DNA of 64,000 bases from NCBI RefSeq assembly GCF_009789675.1, contig NZ_CP046913.1:620001-684000 (forward strand), given 5' to 3'. The notes beneath the pieces were generated by a model. It saw only the letters and a program-made list of their open reading frames with translations, did not search any database and had not been told where the DNA came from. This document shows positions 1-7,879 of this stretch, piece by piece. Position 1 is the first letter of the stretch. The number at the start of each line of letters is the position of its first letter. A program made the position numbers and the translations under genes. The DNA is from Paraburkholderia acidisoli. Its GTDB lineage: Bacteria; Pseudomonadota; Gammaproteobacteria; Burkholderiales; Burkholderiaceae.

Positions 1-1
1 C

Positions 2-487
2 GATCTGCGCCGCTTCAACACGATCGGCTCGATCAGCTTCGATCATCCGGACCCGTCGATTTTCCTCGTGCTGCACGCGCCCACGGACACGCCGGGCGTC
101 GATTCGATCGACTTCGTGATCTTCCCGCCGCGCTGGCTCGCGGCCGAGAACACCTTCCGGCCGCCCTGGTATCACCGCAACGTGGCGAGCGAGTTCATGG
201 GCCTCGTGCATGGCGTGTACGACGCGAAGGCCGAGGGCTTCGTGCCGGGCGGCGCGAGCCTGCACAACTGCATGTCGGGTCACGGCCCCGATGCGGAGAC
301 CTTCGAGAAAGCCTCGCATTCCGACACGAGCAAGCCGCACAAGGTTGGCGACACGATGGCCTTCATGTTCGAAACGCGCACGCTGATTCGCCCGACGCGC
401 TATGCGCTCGAAACGAGCCAGTTGCAGGCGCATTACTACGAGTGCTGGCAAGGCCTCACGAAACACTTCAATCCGGAGAAGCAATGA
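2..487 (+). CDS. hmgA: Homogentisate 1,2-dioxygenase, C-terminal part
   Basis: The last 161 residues of homogentisate 1,2-dioxygenase, the Fe(II) enzyme that opens the homogentisate ring to maleylacetoacetate in tyrosine and phenylalanine catabolism. The 5' end lies left of the window and the frame is open from base 2. Family-typical stretches are visible: [14 protein letters not shown] (here [10 protein letters not shown]), [26 protein letters not shown], and [16 protein letters not shown], which carry iron-binding His and Glu residues. The stop codon overlaps the fahA start (ATGA at 484-487), so the two genes are translationally coupled. The next pathway enzyme but one (fumarylacetoacetase) follows directly, and no maleylacetoacetate isomerase is seen in the window. 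Confidence 0.96.
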   Translation, partial: DLRRFNTIGSISFDHPDPSIFLVLHAPTDTPGVDSIDFVIFPPRWLAAENTFRPPWYHRNVASEFMGLVHGVYDAKAEGFVPGGASLHNCMSGHGPDAETFEKASHSDTSKPHKVGDTMAFMFETRTLIRPTRYALETSQLQAHYYECWQGLTKHFNPEKQ

Positions 488-1806
488 GCAGCACGAGTCC
501 CACCATGACGAGCGAACTCAAGGCAACGCTCGACCCGCGCCGCAAAAGCTGGGTCGCGGGCGCGAACGAGGCGCAATGCGATTTCCCGATCCAGAACCTG
601 CCGTTCGGCGTGTTCAGCACGGCGCACGACGCGCAGCCGCGCGCGGGCGTGGCGATCGGCGATCAGGTGATCGATCTCGCCGCGTTGCAGGAGGCCGGTC
701 TGCTGCGCCTGCCCGAACGCGCGCCGCGCGACGTGTTCCGTCAGGGCGCGCTCAACGGCTTCATCGCGCTCGGCCAGGAAACGTGGCGCAGCGTGCGCGT
801 GCAGCTTTCCGCGCTGCTCGAAAGCGCTAACGCCACGCTGCGCGACAACGCCGCGTTGCGCGAGCGCGCGCTGGTTCTCCTCGCCGATGCCACGCTGCAT
901 CTGCCCGTGGAGATTCCCGGCTACACCGACTTCTATTCGTCGAAGGAACACGCGACCAATGTGGGGTCGATGTTTCGGGATCCGAAGAATGCGCTGCTGC
1001 CGAACTGGTCGGAAATGCCGATCGGCTACAACGGGCGGGCGTCTTCGGTGGTGGTGAGCGGCACGCCGGTGCGCCGCCCGAACGGCCAGTTGAAGCTGCC
1101 CGATCAGGAGCGTCCGGTGTTCGGCGCATGCCGCAAGCTCGACATCGAACTGGAGACGGGCTTCGTCATCGGCAAGGGCAACGCGCTGGGCGAGCCGGTG
1201 GCGTGCGAGGACGCCGAGGCGCATATCTTCGGCATGGTGCTGCTCAACGACTGGAGCGCGCGCGACATCCAGCAATGGGAATACGTGCCGCTCGGGCCGT
1301 TCAACGCCAAGACCTTCGCCACGACCATTTCGCCGTGGATCGTGACGCTCGACGCGCTGGAGCCGTTCCGCGTGGCGCAGCCCGCGCAGGAGCCGCAGCC
1401 GCTCGACTACCTGCGTCACGCGGGCGAGCACGCGTTCGACATTTCGCTCGAAGTGCTGTTGCGCCCCGAAGGCGCGAGCGAAGCCACCACGATCTCGCGC
1501 ACCAACTTCCGCCACATGTACTGGACGATGGCGCAGCAGCTCGCGCATCACACGGTGGCGGGCTGCAACACGCGCGTGGGCGACCTGATGGGTTCGGGCA
1601 CGATCAGCGGACCGACGCCCGACTCGTTCGGCAGCCTGCTCGAAATCACGTGGAACGCGAAGAATCCGCTCGAACTCAAGGGCGGCGGCACGCGCGGTTT
1701 TATCGAAGACGGCGACGAACTCACGCTCGCGGGCTGGTGCCAGGGCGACGGGTATCGCGTGGGCTTCGGCACCTGCGCGGGGAAGATTGTGCCAGCGGCG
1801 AAGTAA
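484..1806 (+). CDS. fahA: Fumarylacetoacetase
   Basis: 440 residues, a normal length. It hydrolyses fumarylacetoacetate to fumarate and acetoacetate, the last step of tyrosine degradation. An upstream in-frame ATG exists at 442, but the ATG at 484 is preferred: it overlaps the hmgA stop and has a GGAGAAG ribosome site just before it. The FAH N-terminal domain comes first. The metal- and substrate-binding core follows, with [14 protein letters not shown], a C-terminal FAH barrel segment [21 protein letters not shown], and the GSGTISGP motif near the end. The pair hmgA-fahA forms an operon closed by the hairpin at 1838. Confidence 0.96.
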   Translation: MSSTSPTMTSELKATLDPRRKSWVAGANEAQCDFPIQNLPFGVFSTAHDAQPRAGVAIGDQVIDLAALQEAGLLRLPERAPRDVFRQGALNGFIALGQETWRSVRVQLSALLESANATLRDNAALRERALVLLADATLHLPVEIPGYTDFYSSKEHATNVGSMFRDPKNALLPNWSEMPIGYNGRASSVVVSGTPVRRPNGQLKLPDQERPVFGACRKLDIELETGFVIGKGNALGEPVACEDAEAHIFGMVLLNDWSARDIQQWEYVPLGPFNAKTFATTISPWIVTLDALEPFRVAQPAQEPQPLDYLRHAGEHAFDISLEVLLRPEGASEATTISRTNFRHMYWTMAQQLAHHTVAGCNTRVGDLMGSGTISGPTPDSFGSLLEITWNAKNPLELKGGGTRGFIEDGDELTLAGWCQGDGYRVGFGTCAGKIVPAAK

Positions 1807-1837
1807 CGCCCGGCGTCCTTCTTCGATGACCCGACAA

Positions 1838-1871
1838 GCCGATGCGCTTGCAGAAAGCGCATCGGCTTTTT
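1838..1871 (+). terminator. Rho-independent terminator after fahA
   Basis: A perfect 12-bp stem (GCCGATGCGCTT at 1838-1849, complement at 1855-1866) with a 5-nt loop is followed by a T run. It ends the hmgA-fahA operon. The convergent MFS gene stops only 5 bp beyond, so the hairpin may serve both strands. Confidence 0.9.
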
Positions 1872-1875
1872 CGTC

Positions 1876-3033
1876 TTATGCGCGCGCCCGCGCGATGCCG
1901 CGCGCGCGTTCCCAGCGCAACGCGCCGAGAAACACCAGCGCGCCCGCGAACAGCACCCAGAGCATGGCGTCGCGGCCCGCGTGCTCCATCAGCGCGCCCG
2001 TGACGATCGGGCCGCCAAAGCTCGCCGCGCTCCACGACGCGCTCACCACAGCGCTCGCCGAAACCAGCGCGACGCCTTCGAAGCGCTCGCCGCACGCCAC
2101 GATCGCGAGCGTGTAGATCGAACCCGCCGCGGCGCCCAGCACGAACAGCAGCGGCCAGCGCAGCCACGGCGTGGCGATCGCGAACGGCAACAGCGGCAAC
2201 AGCACGGCGACGATCACGCCCATCAGCGCATGCACGCGTTCGCGGCCGAGCCGGTCCGCGAGCCAGCCGATGGGGAACTGCATGGTCGTGTCGCCGAGCA
2301 GCACGACCGAGGCGAACAGCACCGCCGTTTCGCGGTCGATGTGATGCCCCATCGCGAAGAGCGGCAGCAGCGAAAGCGCGAGCGTGTCGAACAGCGCGAA
2401 GAAACCCGTGGCGACGATCAGCGCGGGCATGCGCGGCAGCACGTGGCGCCAGCGGCCGTGCGGCTCGTCGTGATGCGCTTGCAGCGGCGTGGCGCGGATC
2501 GCGGCGAGCATCGGCAGGGCGATCAGGAAGAGCGCGCCGCACAGCGCGAAACGCCACGCGGTGAAGCCCGCGATCTGGCTCACGAGCACCGGGCCCGACA
2601 TCTGGAACAGCGTGAAGGTGGTGGCGTAGATGGCGACCACGCGGCCGCGGTTGGCGTCGTCGGCGAGATCGTTGACCCACGCCTCGCCAATCGTGAAGAG
2701 CAGCATGAGCGCCGCGCCGCACAGCATGCGCAACAGCGCCCAGAGCCAGAGATTGGTGCTCAGTTGCATGAGCGCCGTGGCCGCCGCCACGCACAGCACG
2801 GCCACGACGATCACGCCGCGCGAGCCGAAGCGCGCCGCGAACCACGCGGTGAGCGGCACCACGGCGAGGCCGCCGAGCGCCTGCGCGGCCGTGAGCAGGC
2901 CGACGATGGCGCTGCCGTAGCCGGCGTCGGTCAAGGCCAGCGCGGTGAGCGGGAGCGTCGCGCCGGAGCCGAGGCCAACCACGGCCACGCTCAGGATCAG
3001 CGCGAGAAAGTCGCGGGTGAGGACGGTTTTCAT
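1876..3033 (-). CDS. MFS transporter (12-TM family, substrate unknown)
   Basis: 385 residues, a typical length for a 12-helix major facilitator. Hydrophobic segments alternate with short basic loops. The N-terminal half holds a TAWFAARFGSRG loop between TM2 and TM3, and EAWVNDLADDANRGRVVAIYATTF between helices 4 and 6. The EAWVNDLA-type motif is common in YcaD-like sugar or drug exporters. The start ATG at 3033 has no clear ribosome site, but the protein begins correctly for the family. It converges with fahA. Another MFS gene lies upstream on the same strand, 73 bp away, and the two could be co-transcribed. The substrate cannot be inferred. Confidence 0.85.
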   Translation of the reverse strand: MKTVLTRDFLALILSVAVVGLGSGATLPLTALALTDAGYGSAIVGLLTAAQALGGLAVVPLTAWFAARFGSRGVIVVAVLCVAAATALMQLSTNLWLWALLRMLCGAALMLLFTIGEAWVNDLADDANRGRVVAIYATTFTLFQMSGPVLVSQIAGFTAWRFALCGALFLIALPMLAAIRATPLQAHHDEPHGRWRHVLPRMPALIVATGFFALFDTLALSLLPLFAMGHHIDRETAVLFASVVLLGDTTMQFPIGWLADRLGRERVHALMGVIVAVLLPLLPFAIATPWLRWPLLFVLGAAAGSIYTLAIVACGERFEGVALVSASAVVSASWSAASFGGPIVTGALMEHAGRDAMLWVLFAGALVFLGALRWERARGIARARA

Positions 3034-3106
3034 CGGGCGAGATGCTACTACGCCGCCCTGGCAACGCGGCGCGTGCCTGCCCGATAACGACGATTTCAGC
3101 GCCGCA

Positions 3107-4288
3107 TCAGCACGATTGCGAACCGGAAACGCTCACGCGGCGGCGCGCGCGCCGGTCGATCTGCGCGGAAACCAGCGTGAGCGCGAGCGACGCCAGCGCC
3201 AGCAGCACGCCCACCCACGGCAGTTGCGTGAGCGGCGCGCCCGCGCTGATCGCCACGCCGCCGAGCCACGCGCCGCCCGCATTGCCCAGGTTGAAGGCGC
3301 CCTGGTTCAGCGTGGAGGCCAGATTGGGCGCTTCGCTCGCGCGATCGACGATCAGGATTTGCAGCGGCGCCACGATCGCGAACGCGAGCACGCCCCACAC
3401 GAAAATCGTCGCCATGGCCGCGATCTGGTCGTGCATCGCCACCGTGAACACGACGAGCGTGACGGCCAGCAGCGCGAGGAACACCAGCAGCGAGCGCATC
3501 AGCTTCCAGTCGGCGAGCTTGCCGCCGAGCGTGTTGCCCACGGTCAGGCCAACGCCGAACAGCAGCAGCACGAAGGTGACTTCGTGCGGCGAGAACGCGG
3601 TCACGTCTTCGAGAATCGGCGTGATGTAGGTGAACACCGAGAAGAGGCTCGCCGAGGCCAGCACGCTCATGAACAGCACCATCAGCACCTGCGGATTCTT
3701 CATCACGCCGAATTCGCTCACGAGGCTCGCCTTCTGCATCTCGATCTTCGCGGGCAGGCAGACTTGCAGCGCGCCGGCTGCGAGAATGCCAATGCCGGTC
3801 ACGGCCCAGAACGTCGCGCGCCAACCCGCGATCTGGCCGAGCGCGGTGCCGAGCGGCACGCCCAGCACGTTGGCGAGCGTCAAGCCCGTGAACATGAGCG
3901 CGATGGCCTGTGCGCGGCGGTTCGGCGCGACCAGACCCGCCGCCACCACCGAACCGATGCCGAAGAACGCGCCGTGGCAGAACGCCGTGACAATGCGCGC
4001 GGCCATCAGGATCGTGTAGTTCGGCGCGAGCGCGCACAGCAGATTGCCGACGATAAAGATGCCGATCAAGCGCATGAGCGCCTGCTTGCGCGGTACGTTC
4101 ACAATGGCGATGGCGACGATGGGCGCGCCGATCGTCACGCCGAGCGCGTAGGCCGAGACGAGCATGCCGGCGGCCGGAATGGTGACGCTGAGATCGCGCG
4201 CGACATCGGGCAGCAGGCCCATGATGACGAACTCGGTGGTACCGATACCAAACGCGGCGACGGCAAGGGCGAGAAGAGGCAAGGGCAT
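3107..4288 (-). CDS. MFS transporter, AraJ/NepI-like (DHA1 group)
   Basis: I place the start at 4288 (392 residues), because the segment beginning MPLPLLALAVAAFGIGTTEF matches the usual N-terminus of AraJ-like exporters. The open frame continues upstream to 4417, but that extension is low-complexity and not membrane-like. Neither start has a convincing ribosome site. Visible features are GTTEFVIMGLLPDVARDL in TM1, a TFWAVTGIG loop, and late NQGAFNLGNAGGAWLGG, the antiporter-type glycine-rich helix characteristic of this group. It probably exports sugars, nucleosides or drugs by proton antiport. It is transcribed away from the crotonase gene region. Confidence 0.85.
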   Translation of the reverse strand: MPLPLLALAVAAFGIGTTEFVIMGLLPDVARDLSVTIPAAGMLVSAYALGVTIGAPIVAIAIVNVPRKQALMRLIGIFIVGNLLCALAPNYTILMAARIVTAFCHGAFFGIGSVVAAGLVAPNRRAQAIALMFTGLTLANVLGVPLGTALGQIAGWRATFWAVTGIGILAAGALQVCLPAKIEMQKASLVSEFGVMKNPQVLMVLFMSVLASASLFSVFTYITPILEDVTAFSPHEVTFVLLLFGVGLTVGNTLGGKLADWKLMRSLLVFLALLAVTLVVFTVAMHDQIAAMATIFVWGVLAFAIVAPLQILIVDRASEAPNLASTLNQGAFNLGNAGGAWLGGVAISAGAPLTQLPWVGVLLALASLALTLVSAQIDRRARRRVSVSGSQSC

Positions 4289-4505
4289 GGGCGGGGAGGG
4301 CGAGAAGGCGGCGCAGGCAGCGGGCCGCCGCGCGAGAGGCGCCGGACCGCAAAGATTTAAGCCAAGGTTTAAGTCAAGACGGAATTGTACTGAAAGCTGA
4401 CGCATCGCATACGGCACGCATTCGGGCGCTGCGCGAAAGCAACACGCTTTTTTGGTTGCGTGACACGAAAAGCGGAGACGGGATCGGAAAACGGTCAGTC
4501 AACGG

Positions 4506-5417
4506 TCAGTCGTCCGCGGCATCGAGCGGACCGCCATGCCGTCCCGCGCCCTGGGCGAAGCGCCGCGCGTTCGCGATGCCTTCGTCGAGCACCGCGCGAT
4601 AGCCGCCCGCGCCTTCGCGGCGTAACGCCTCGGCGAAATCGGCGAGCGCGCTGTTCTCGATGGCCGATTGCCGGTCGGCGCGCAACGCGGCTTGCGGAAA
4701 CGCCGCGAGTTGCGCGGCGAGGCGCTCCGCCGCCGCGCGCGCTTCGCCCCGGCCGACCACGCGATTGGCGAGCCCGAACGCCAGCGCTTCGTGCGCGGTC
4801 ACGGCGCGGCCCGTGAGGATCAGATCGAGCGCGCGCGACAGGCCGATCAAACGCGGCAGGCGCACCGTGCCGCCGTCGATGAGCGGCACGCCCACACGCC
4901 GGCAGAACACGCCGAGCACGGCGTCCTCTTCCACCACGCGCAGGTCGCACAGCAGCGCGAGTTCGAGGCCGCCCGCCACGGCGTGACCCGCCACGGCCGC
5001 GATCACGGGTTTGGCGAGCGCCATGCGCGTGGGACCGAGCGGACCGGGGCCGCTGCCGTCGGCGTGAATGACGTTGCGGCGCGCGTCGTCGTCGAGCGCG
5101 GTGAGATCGGCGCCCGCGCAGAACGTGCCGCCCGCGCCCCACAGCACGCCCGCGCGCCACGCGTCGTTCGATTCGAAACGCGCGAACGCGGCGGCAAGCG
5201 CTTCGGCCACTTCGCGGTCGATGGCGTTGCGGCGCGCGGGACGGTCGAGCACGAGCGTGGCGACGTGGGAGGCGGCTCGAGTGGCGACGTGAGTGGCGAC
5301 GCGAGTGGCGACATGCGCGGCGGCAGGCGCGTTGGCGTTGGCGCCTTCGCCGGCTGCCGCGCCGATCTCGTCGGGCGTTTCGATCCGCACGTGCTCGCCG
5401 AATGATTCGATCCGCAT
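4506..5417 (-). CDS. Crotonase-fold protein (enoyl-CoA hydratase/isomerase family)
   Basis: 303 residues. The crotonase core is clear: DRPARRNAIDREV, the oxyanion-hole segments GTFCAGADLTAL and AVAGHAVAGGLELALLCD, and a C-terminal trimerisation helix region. The first catalytic Glu of hydratases is kept (GGLELA). The second, normally in a QPE motif, is absent: the aligned stretch reads GVFCRRVGVP. A standard hydratase reaction is therefore doubtful, and isomerase, hydrolase or another CoA chemistry is possible. Residues about 34-53 are an HVAT/RVAT tetrapeptide repeat encoded by five 12-bp units at 5257-5316, an unusual insertion close to the first beta strand. The start at 5417 follows GGAGAAG-like purines (GAGGAGAAGCGC). 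Confidence 0.85.
   Translation of the reverse strand: MRIESFGEHVRIETPDEIGAAAGEGANANAPAAAHVATRVATHVATRAASHVATLVLDRPARRNAIDREVAEALAAAFARFESNDAWRAGVLWGAGGTFCAGADLTALDDDARRNVIHADGSGPGPLGPTRMALAKPVIAAVAGHAVAGGLELALLCDLRVVEEDAVLGVFCRRVGVPLIDGGTVRLPRLIGLSRALDLILTGRAVTAHEALAFGLANRVVGRGEARAAAERLAAQLAAFPQAALRADRQSAIENSALADFAEALRREGAGGYRAVLDEGIANARRFAQGAGRHGGPLDAADD
5257..5316. repeat. 12-bp tandem repeat inside the crotonase gene
   Basis: Five 12-bp units of the form GTGGCGACGTGA, the second more diverged. They encode the tetrapeptide repeat near the N-terminus of the protein on the minus strand. The period is a multiple of three, so copy-number change keeps the frame. Confidence 0.85.
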
Positions 5418-5528
5418 GCGCTTCTCCTCGCGCGAGGGTGGGGCAGCGCACCTTCACATAACTTTCACGCTTCGCCCTTAGGGTAGTTCGATTCTAATCT
5501 TGAGAACACGCTCCTTCTCTCCGCTCGC

Positions 5529-6086
5529 ATGCAGCCGAAGTCCATGCCTGGCTTTACCGCCGTTCCGGATGCCGCCTCGTCGTCCTCCAACTCGTCCTCG
5601 CCCTCCGCATGCGGTCCGTTGTGGACCGTGCCGCTGACCGATCACCCGACCTACGATCACGTGCGCTTCAAGCGCGTCTTCACCACCGACGGCACGCGCC
5701 ACGAAGTCGTGGTCGTCGACCTGCACAAACTGCTGATTTGCGCCGACCGCGACGACACCGACTACGTGCTCAAGCCCGTGGACGACTGGCACACGGGCAA
5801 GGTGCGCGGCATTCGCGAATTCCTCGACCCGAGCAACGAGCGCGTGCCGCAAATGCCTTACGTGACCATCAGCAAGCGGCGCGCGCCGGGCGTGGCGGGC
5901 TGGCTCGGCATGGCGCACGAAGGCGTGGTGGCGTTTCGCAACGGCCAGCATCGCGCGCGTTATCTCGCGTGGGCGGGCGCGTTGTGGCTGCCGGTGGAAG
6001 TGCACGAGCGCGAGGCGCCGCTGCTGCGCGAGCTGTGCGGCGCGGGCGAGACGGGACGGGAGAGCGTGCAGGTCGCGCCGCGCTGA
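5529..6086 (+). CDS. Conserved hypothetical, possibly plasmid fertility-inhibition-factor-like
   Basis: 185 residues with no signal peptide or membrane segment. After a Ser-rich N-terminus the protein has a compact domain with VDLHKLLICADRD, VPQMPYVTISKRR and the block RNGQHRARYLAWAGALWLPVEV. The last block resembles the (F)RNGRHR..L...GA..VPV signature of the family annotated as plasmid fertility inhibition factor in Burkholderia chromosomes. I recall that family name only from general knowledge, and the chromosomal role is unknown. No ribosome site is obvious, and a second in-frame ATG at 5544 is an alternative start. Confidence 0.55.
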   Translation: MQPKSMPGFTAVPDAASSSSNSSSPSACGPLWTVPLTDHPTYDHVRFKRVFTTDGTRHEVVVVDLHKLLICADRDDTDYVLKPVDDWHTGKVRGIREFLDPSNERVPQMPYVTISKRRAPGVAGWLGMAHEGVVAFRNGQHRARYLAWAGALWLPVEVHEREAPLLRELCGAGETGRESVQVAPR

Positions 6087-6173
6087 GCGTGTCTTGTTGA
6101 CGCGGCGGTTTGCGTGCGCGCGCATCGAACGTTCGATAACTCGCGCTCTCGCAAGTCGCGCGCTGGATCGCGC

Positions 6174-7307
6174 TCAGCTTCCGCTCATCGCTTGCAGCGC
6201 GGTGTCCATCGCCAGCCTGGCGGCCGGTAACGCGGGCGAGGACAGCGCTGCGCCATCGATCGCGGGTTCGCGTTCGTGTTGCGTGAAATGCTCGAGAGCA
6301 TAGTCGACGAAGCGGCGCGTCTTCGCGGGCAGATACTGGCGGCTCGGCCACACGATCGACGTGCGCGCCTCGGGATCGTCGATCTCGTAGTCGGGCAAGA
6401 GGCGTCGCAGTGCGCCGCGAGCGATGTCGTCGGCCACGAGCGGCGCAGGGACGATCGCCACGCCCATGCCCGCGAGCGCGGCGAGCCGCACCATCAGCAG
6501 ATTGTTGACCTCGTAGCCGGGTTCGAGCGTGACGGTGGCGCCCGTTTGCGCGGGCTCGCCAGCTCTCGCGAAGCGCCACGTCGCGCTGCGTTCCTCGGGC
6601 GGTAACGCCACCGCCGCGTGCAGCGCCAGTTGCTCGGGCGTGCGCGGTTCGCCATGCTCCGCGAGCCACGCGGGCGACGCGCAAGGCACGAACGCCGTGC
6701 GGCCGAGCGCGCGTTCGACAAGCGCTGGGGAGCCGCTCGTGCCGTTCATTCCGCCCACTGCGCTTTTGCGGTTCGCACCGCTCATGCCGCGAATGCCGTG
6801 GGTGCCGTGCATGCCGTGGGTTCCCTGCGTGGCGCGCGCGTCGTGCGTGTCGCTCGCGCCTTCCGGCCACGTTTCCACAATGCCCACGTCGAAGCCGTCT
6901 TCGACGAGATCCACTTCGCGTTCGGCCAGCGTGAGCCGCACCAGCACATGCGGATAACGGCGCTTGTAGCCTTCGATGAGCGGTGTCAGCGAAGCGAGCG
7001 TGAGCGCTCCCGAGGCGACCACGCGCAGCGTGCCGCCCGGTTCGGTTTCGGTTTGCGCGAGCGTGGACTCCAGATGATCGAGTTCTTCGAGCACGCAACG
7101 GCAGCCTTCGAGATACCGCAGGCCCGCTTCCGTGAGCGAAAGATTGCGCGTGGTGCGATTGATGAGCCGCGTATGCAGATGCGCTTCGAGCATCGCGACC
7201 GAGCGCGTGACGAGCGCGTTGGACACGTCGAGTTGCTGCGCGGCACGGCGAAAGCTCTGCGAATCGACCACCGTGACGAAGACGCGCATCGCGTGGATCT
7301 GGTTCAT
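6174..7307 (-). CDS. LysR-family transcriptional regulator with a Gly/His/Met-rich insertion
   Basis: The start at 7307 (378 residues) is chosen because MNQIHAMRVFVTVVDSQSF is the canonical LysR N-terminus and GAGGCGAT precedes it. The frame also opens at 7391. The winged helix is at residues 1-60 (SFRRAAQQLDVSNALVTRSV), followed by a periplasmic-binding-like effector domain. That domain contains a low-complexity stretch of about 40 residues (THGMHGTHGIRGM and neighbours) encoded by 9-bp repeats at 6784-6837. LysR proteins of this type are usually about 300-310 residues, so the insertion and a longer C-terminal tail explain the length. It faces the aspT genes across an AT-rich gap and may regulate them, which is inference. 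Confidence 0.9.
   Translation of the reverse strand: MNQIHAMRVFVTVVDSQSFRRAAQQLDVSNALVTRSVAMLEAHLHTRLINRTTRNLSLTEAGLRYLEGCRCVLEELDHLESTLAQTETEPGGTLRVVASGALTLASLTPLIEGYKRRYPHVLVRLTLAEREVDLVEDGFDVGIVETWPEGASDTHDARATQGTHGMHGTHGIRGMSGANRKSAVGGMNGTSGSPALVERALGRTAFVPCASPAWLAEHGEPRTPEQLALHAAVALPPEERSATWRFARAGEPAQTGATVTLEPGYEVNNLLMVRLAALAGMGVAIVPAPLVADDIARGALRRLLPDYEIDDPEARTSIVWPSRQYLPAKTRRFVDYALEHFTQHEREPAIDGAALSSPALPAARLAMDTALQAMSGS
6784..6837. repeat. 9-bp tandem repeat inside the LysR gene
   Basis: About six 9-bp units of the form ATGCCGTGG/GTGCCGTGC lie head to tail, the last ones more diverged. On the minus strand they encode a G-T-H / G-M-H tripeptide repeat inserted in the effector-binding domain. 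Confidence 0.8.
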
Positions 7308-7879
7308 GGTATCGCCTCGTATGCGAGAACAACGATGGAGCGGATCGCCCGTGCCCGCCAATGCGCCGTAATGCCCGGCGGCGTTAATCACAGGAAAATC
7401 ATATTGACAGTCCTCGCGAATTACAATATCTATCTAATTATTGTCAAAACAGATCGCGATTGTAAAAGATTCAATACTCAATCGGCATGGGGATTGAGTC
7501 GGCAATGCGCGAGGCGCGCTTTCGCTTTCAACGGGGGCTAGCCCGCGGCGCTGGGCGATGAGCGGCGCCGCACTCATCGGCGGCATCGCGCTTTTCTGTC
7601 AGATGTGCCAGTTTCGTGACAGATTCATCTGCATTTTCAGTGTCTTACATGAAGTGGGAGCGCGTTATGCTACCGCGCGCGCCAGCGGGCGTATTGCGCA
7701 ATGCAAAAAACGTTTTTCATGATGACGATTATTAATTTGCAAACAAACGAATAAAAGACGAACTTTTTCAGTGCGATTTTTTATGCGTTTTCCAATGTAT
7801 TTTCGAGTTTCGTGATTTATAACGTGGTTATTGCGTCCGCTTGGTGTGTCCACTCAGCCGGTAAATCCGCAGGCCAGAC
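7308..7879. promoter_or_regulatory. AT-rich divergent intergenic region between lysR and aspT
   Basis: 572 bp without a gene. It is far more AT-rich than the rest of the window, especially 7390-7460 and 7700-7830. It contains TTGACA (7404-7409) followed 17 bp later by TATCTA, a possible plus-strand promoter far from any start. Also present are an inverted repeat TCTGTCA-N15-TGACAGA (7595-7601 and 7617-7623) that could bind a dimeric regulator, and a palindrome AAAAACGTTTTT at 7706-7717. Codon-like structure is absent. Confidence 0.5.

Noticed and set aside
7665..7853. A 62-codon minus-strand frame in the AT-rich gap
   Set aside because: Codon use is unlike neighbours, there is no ribosome site and no recognisable motif; the gap looks regulatory.
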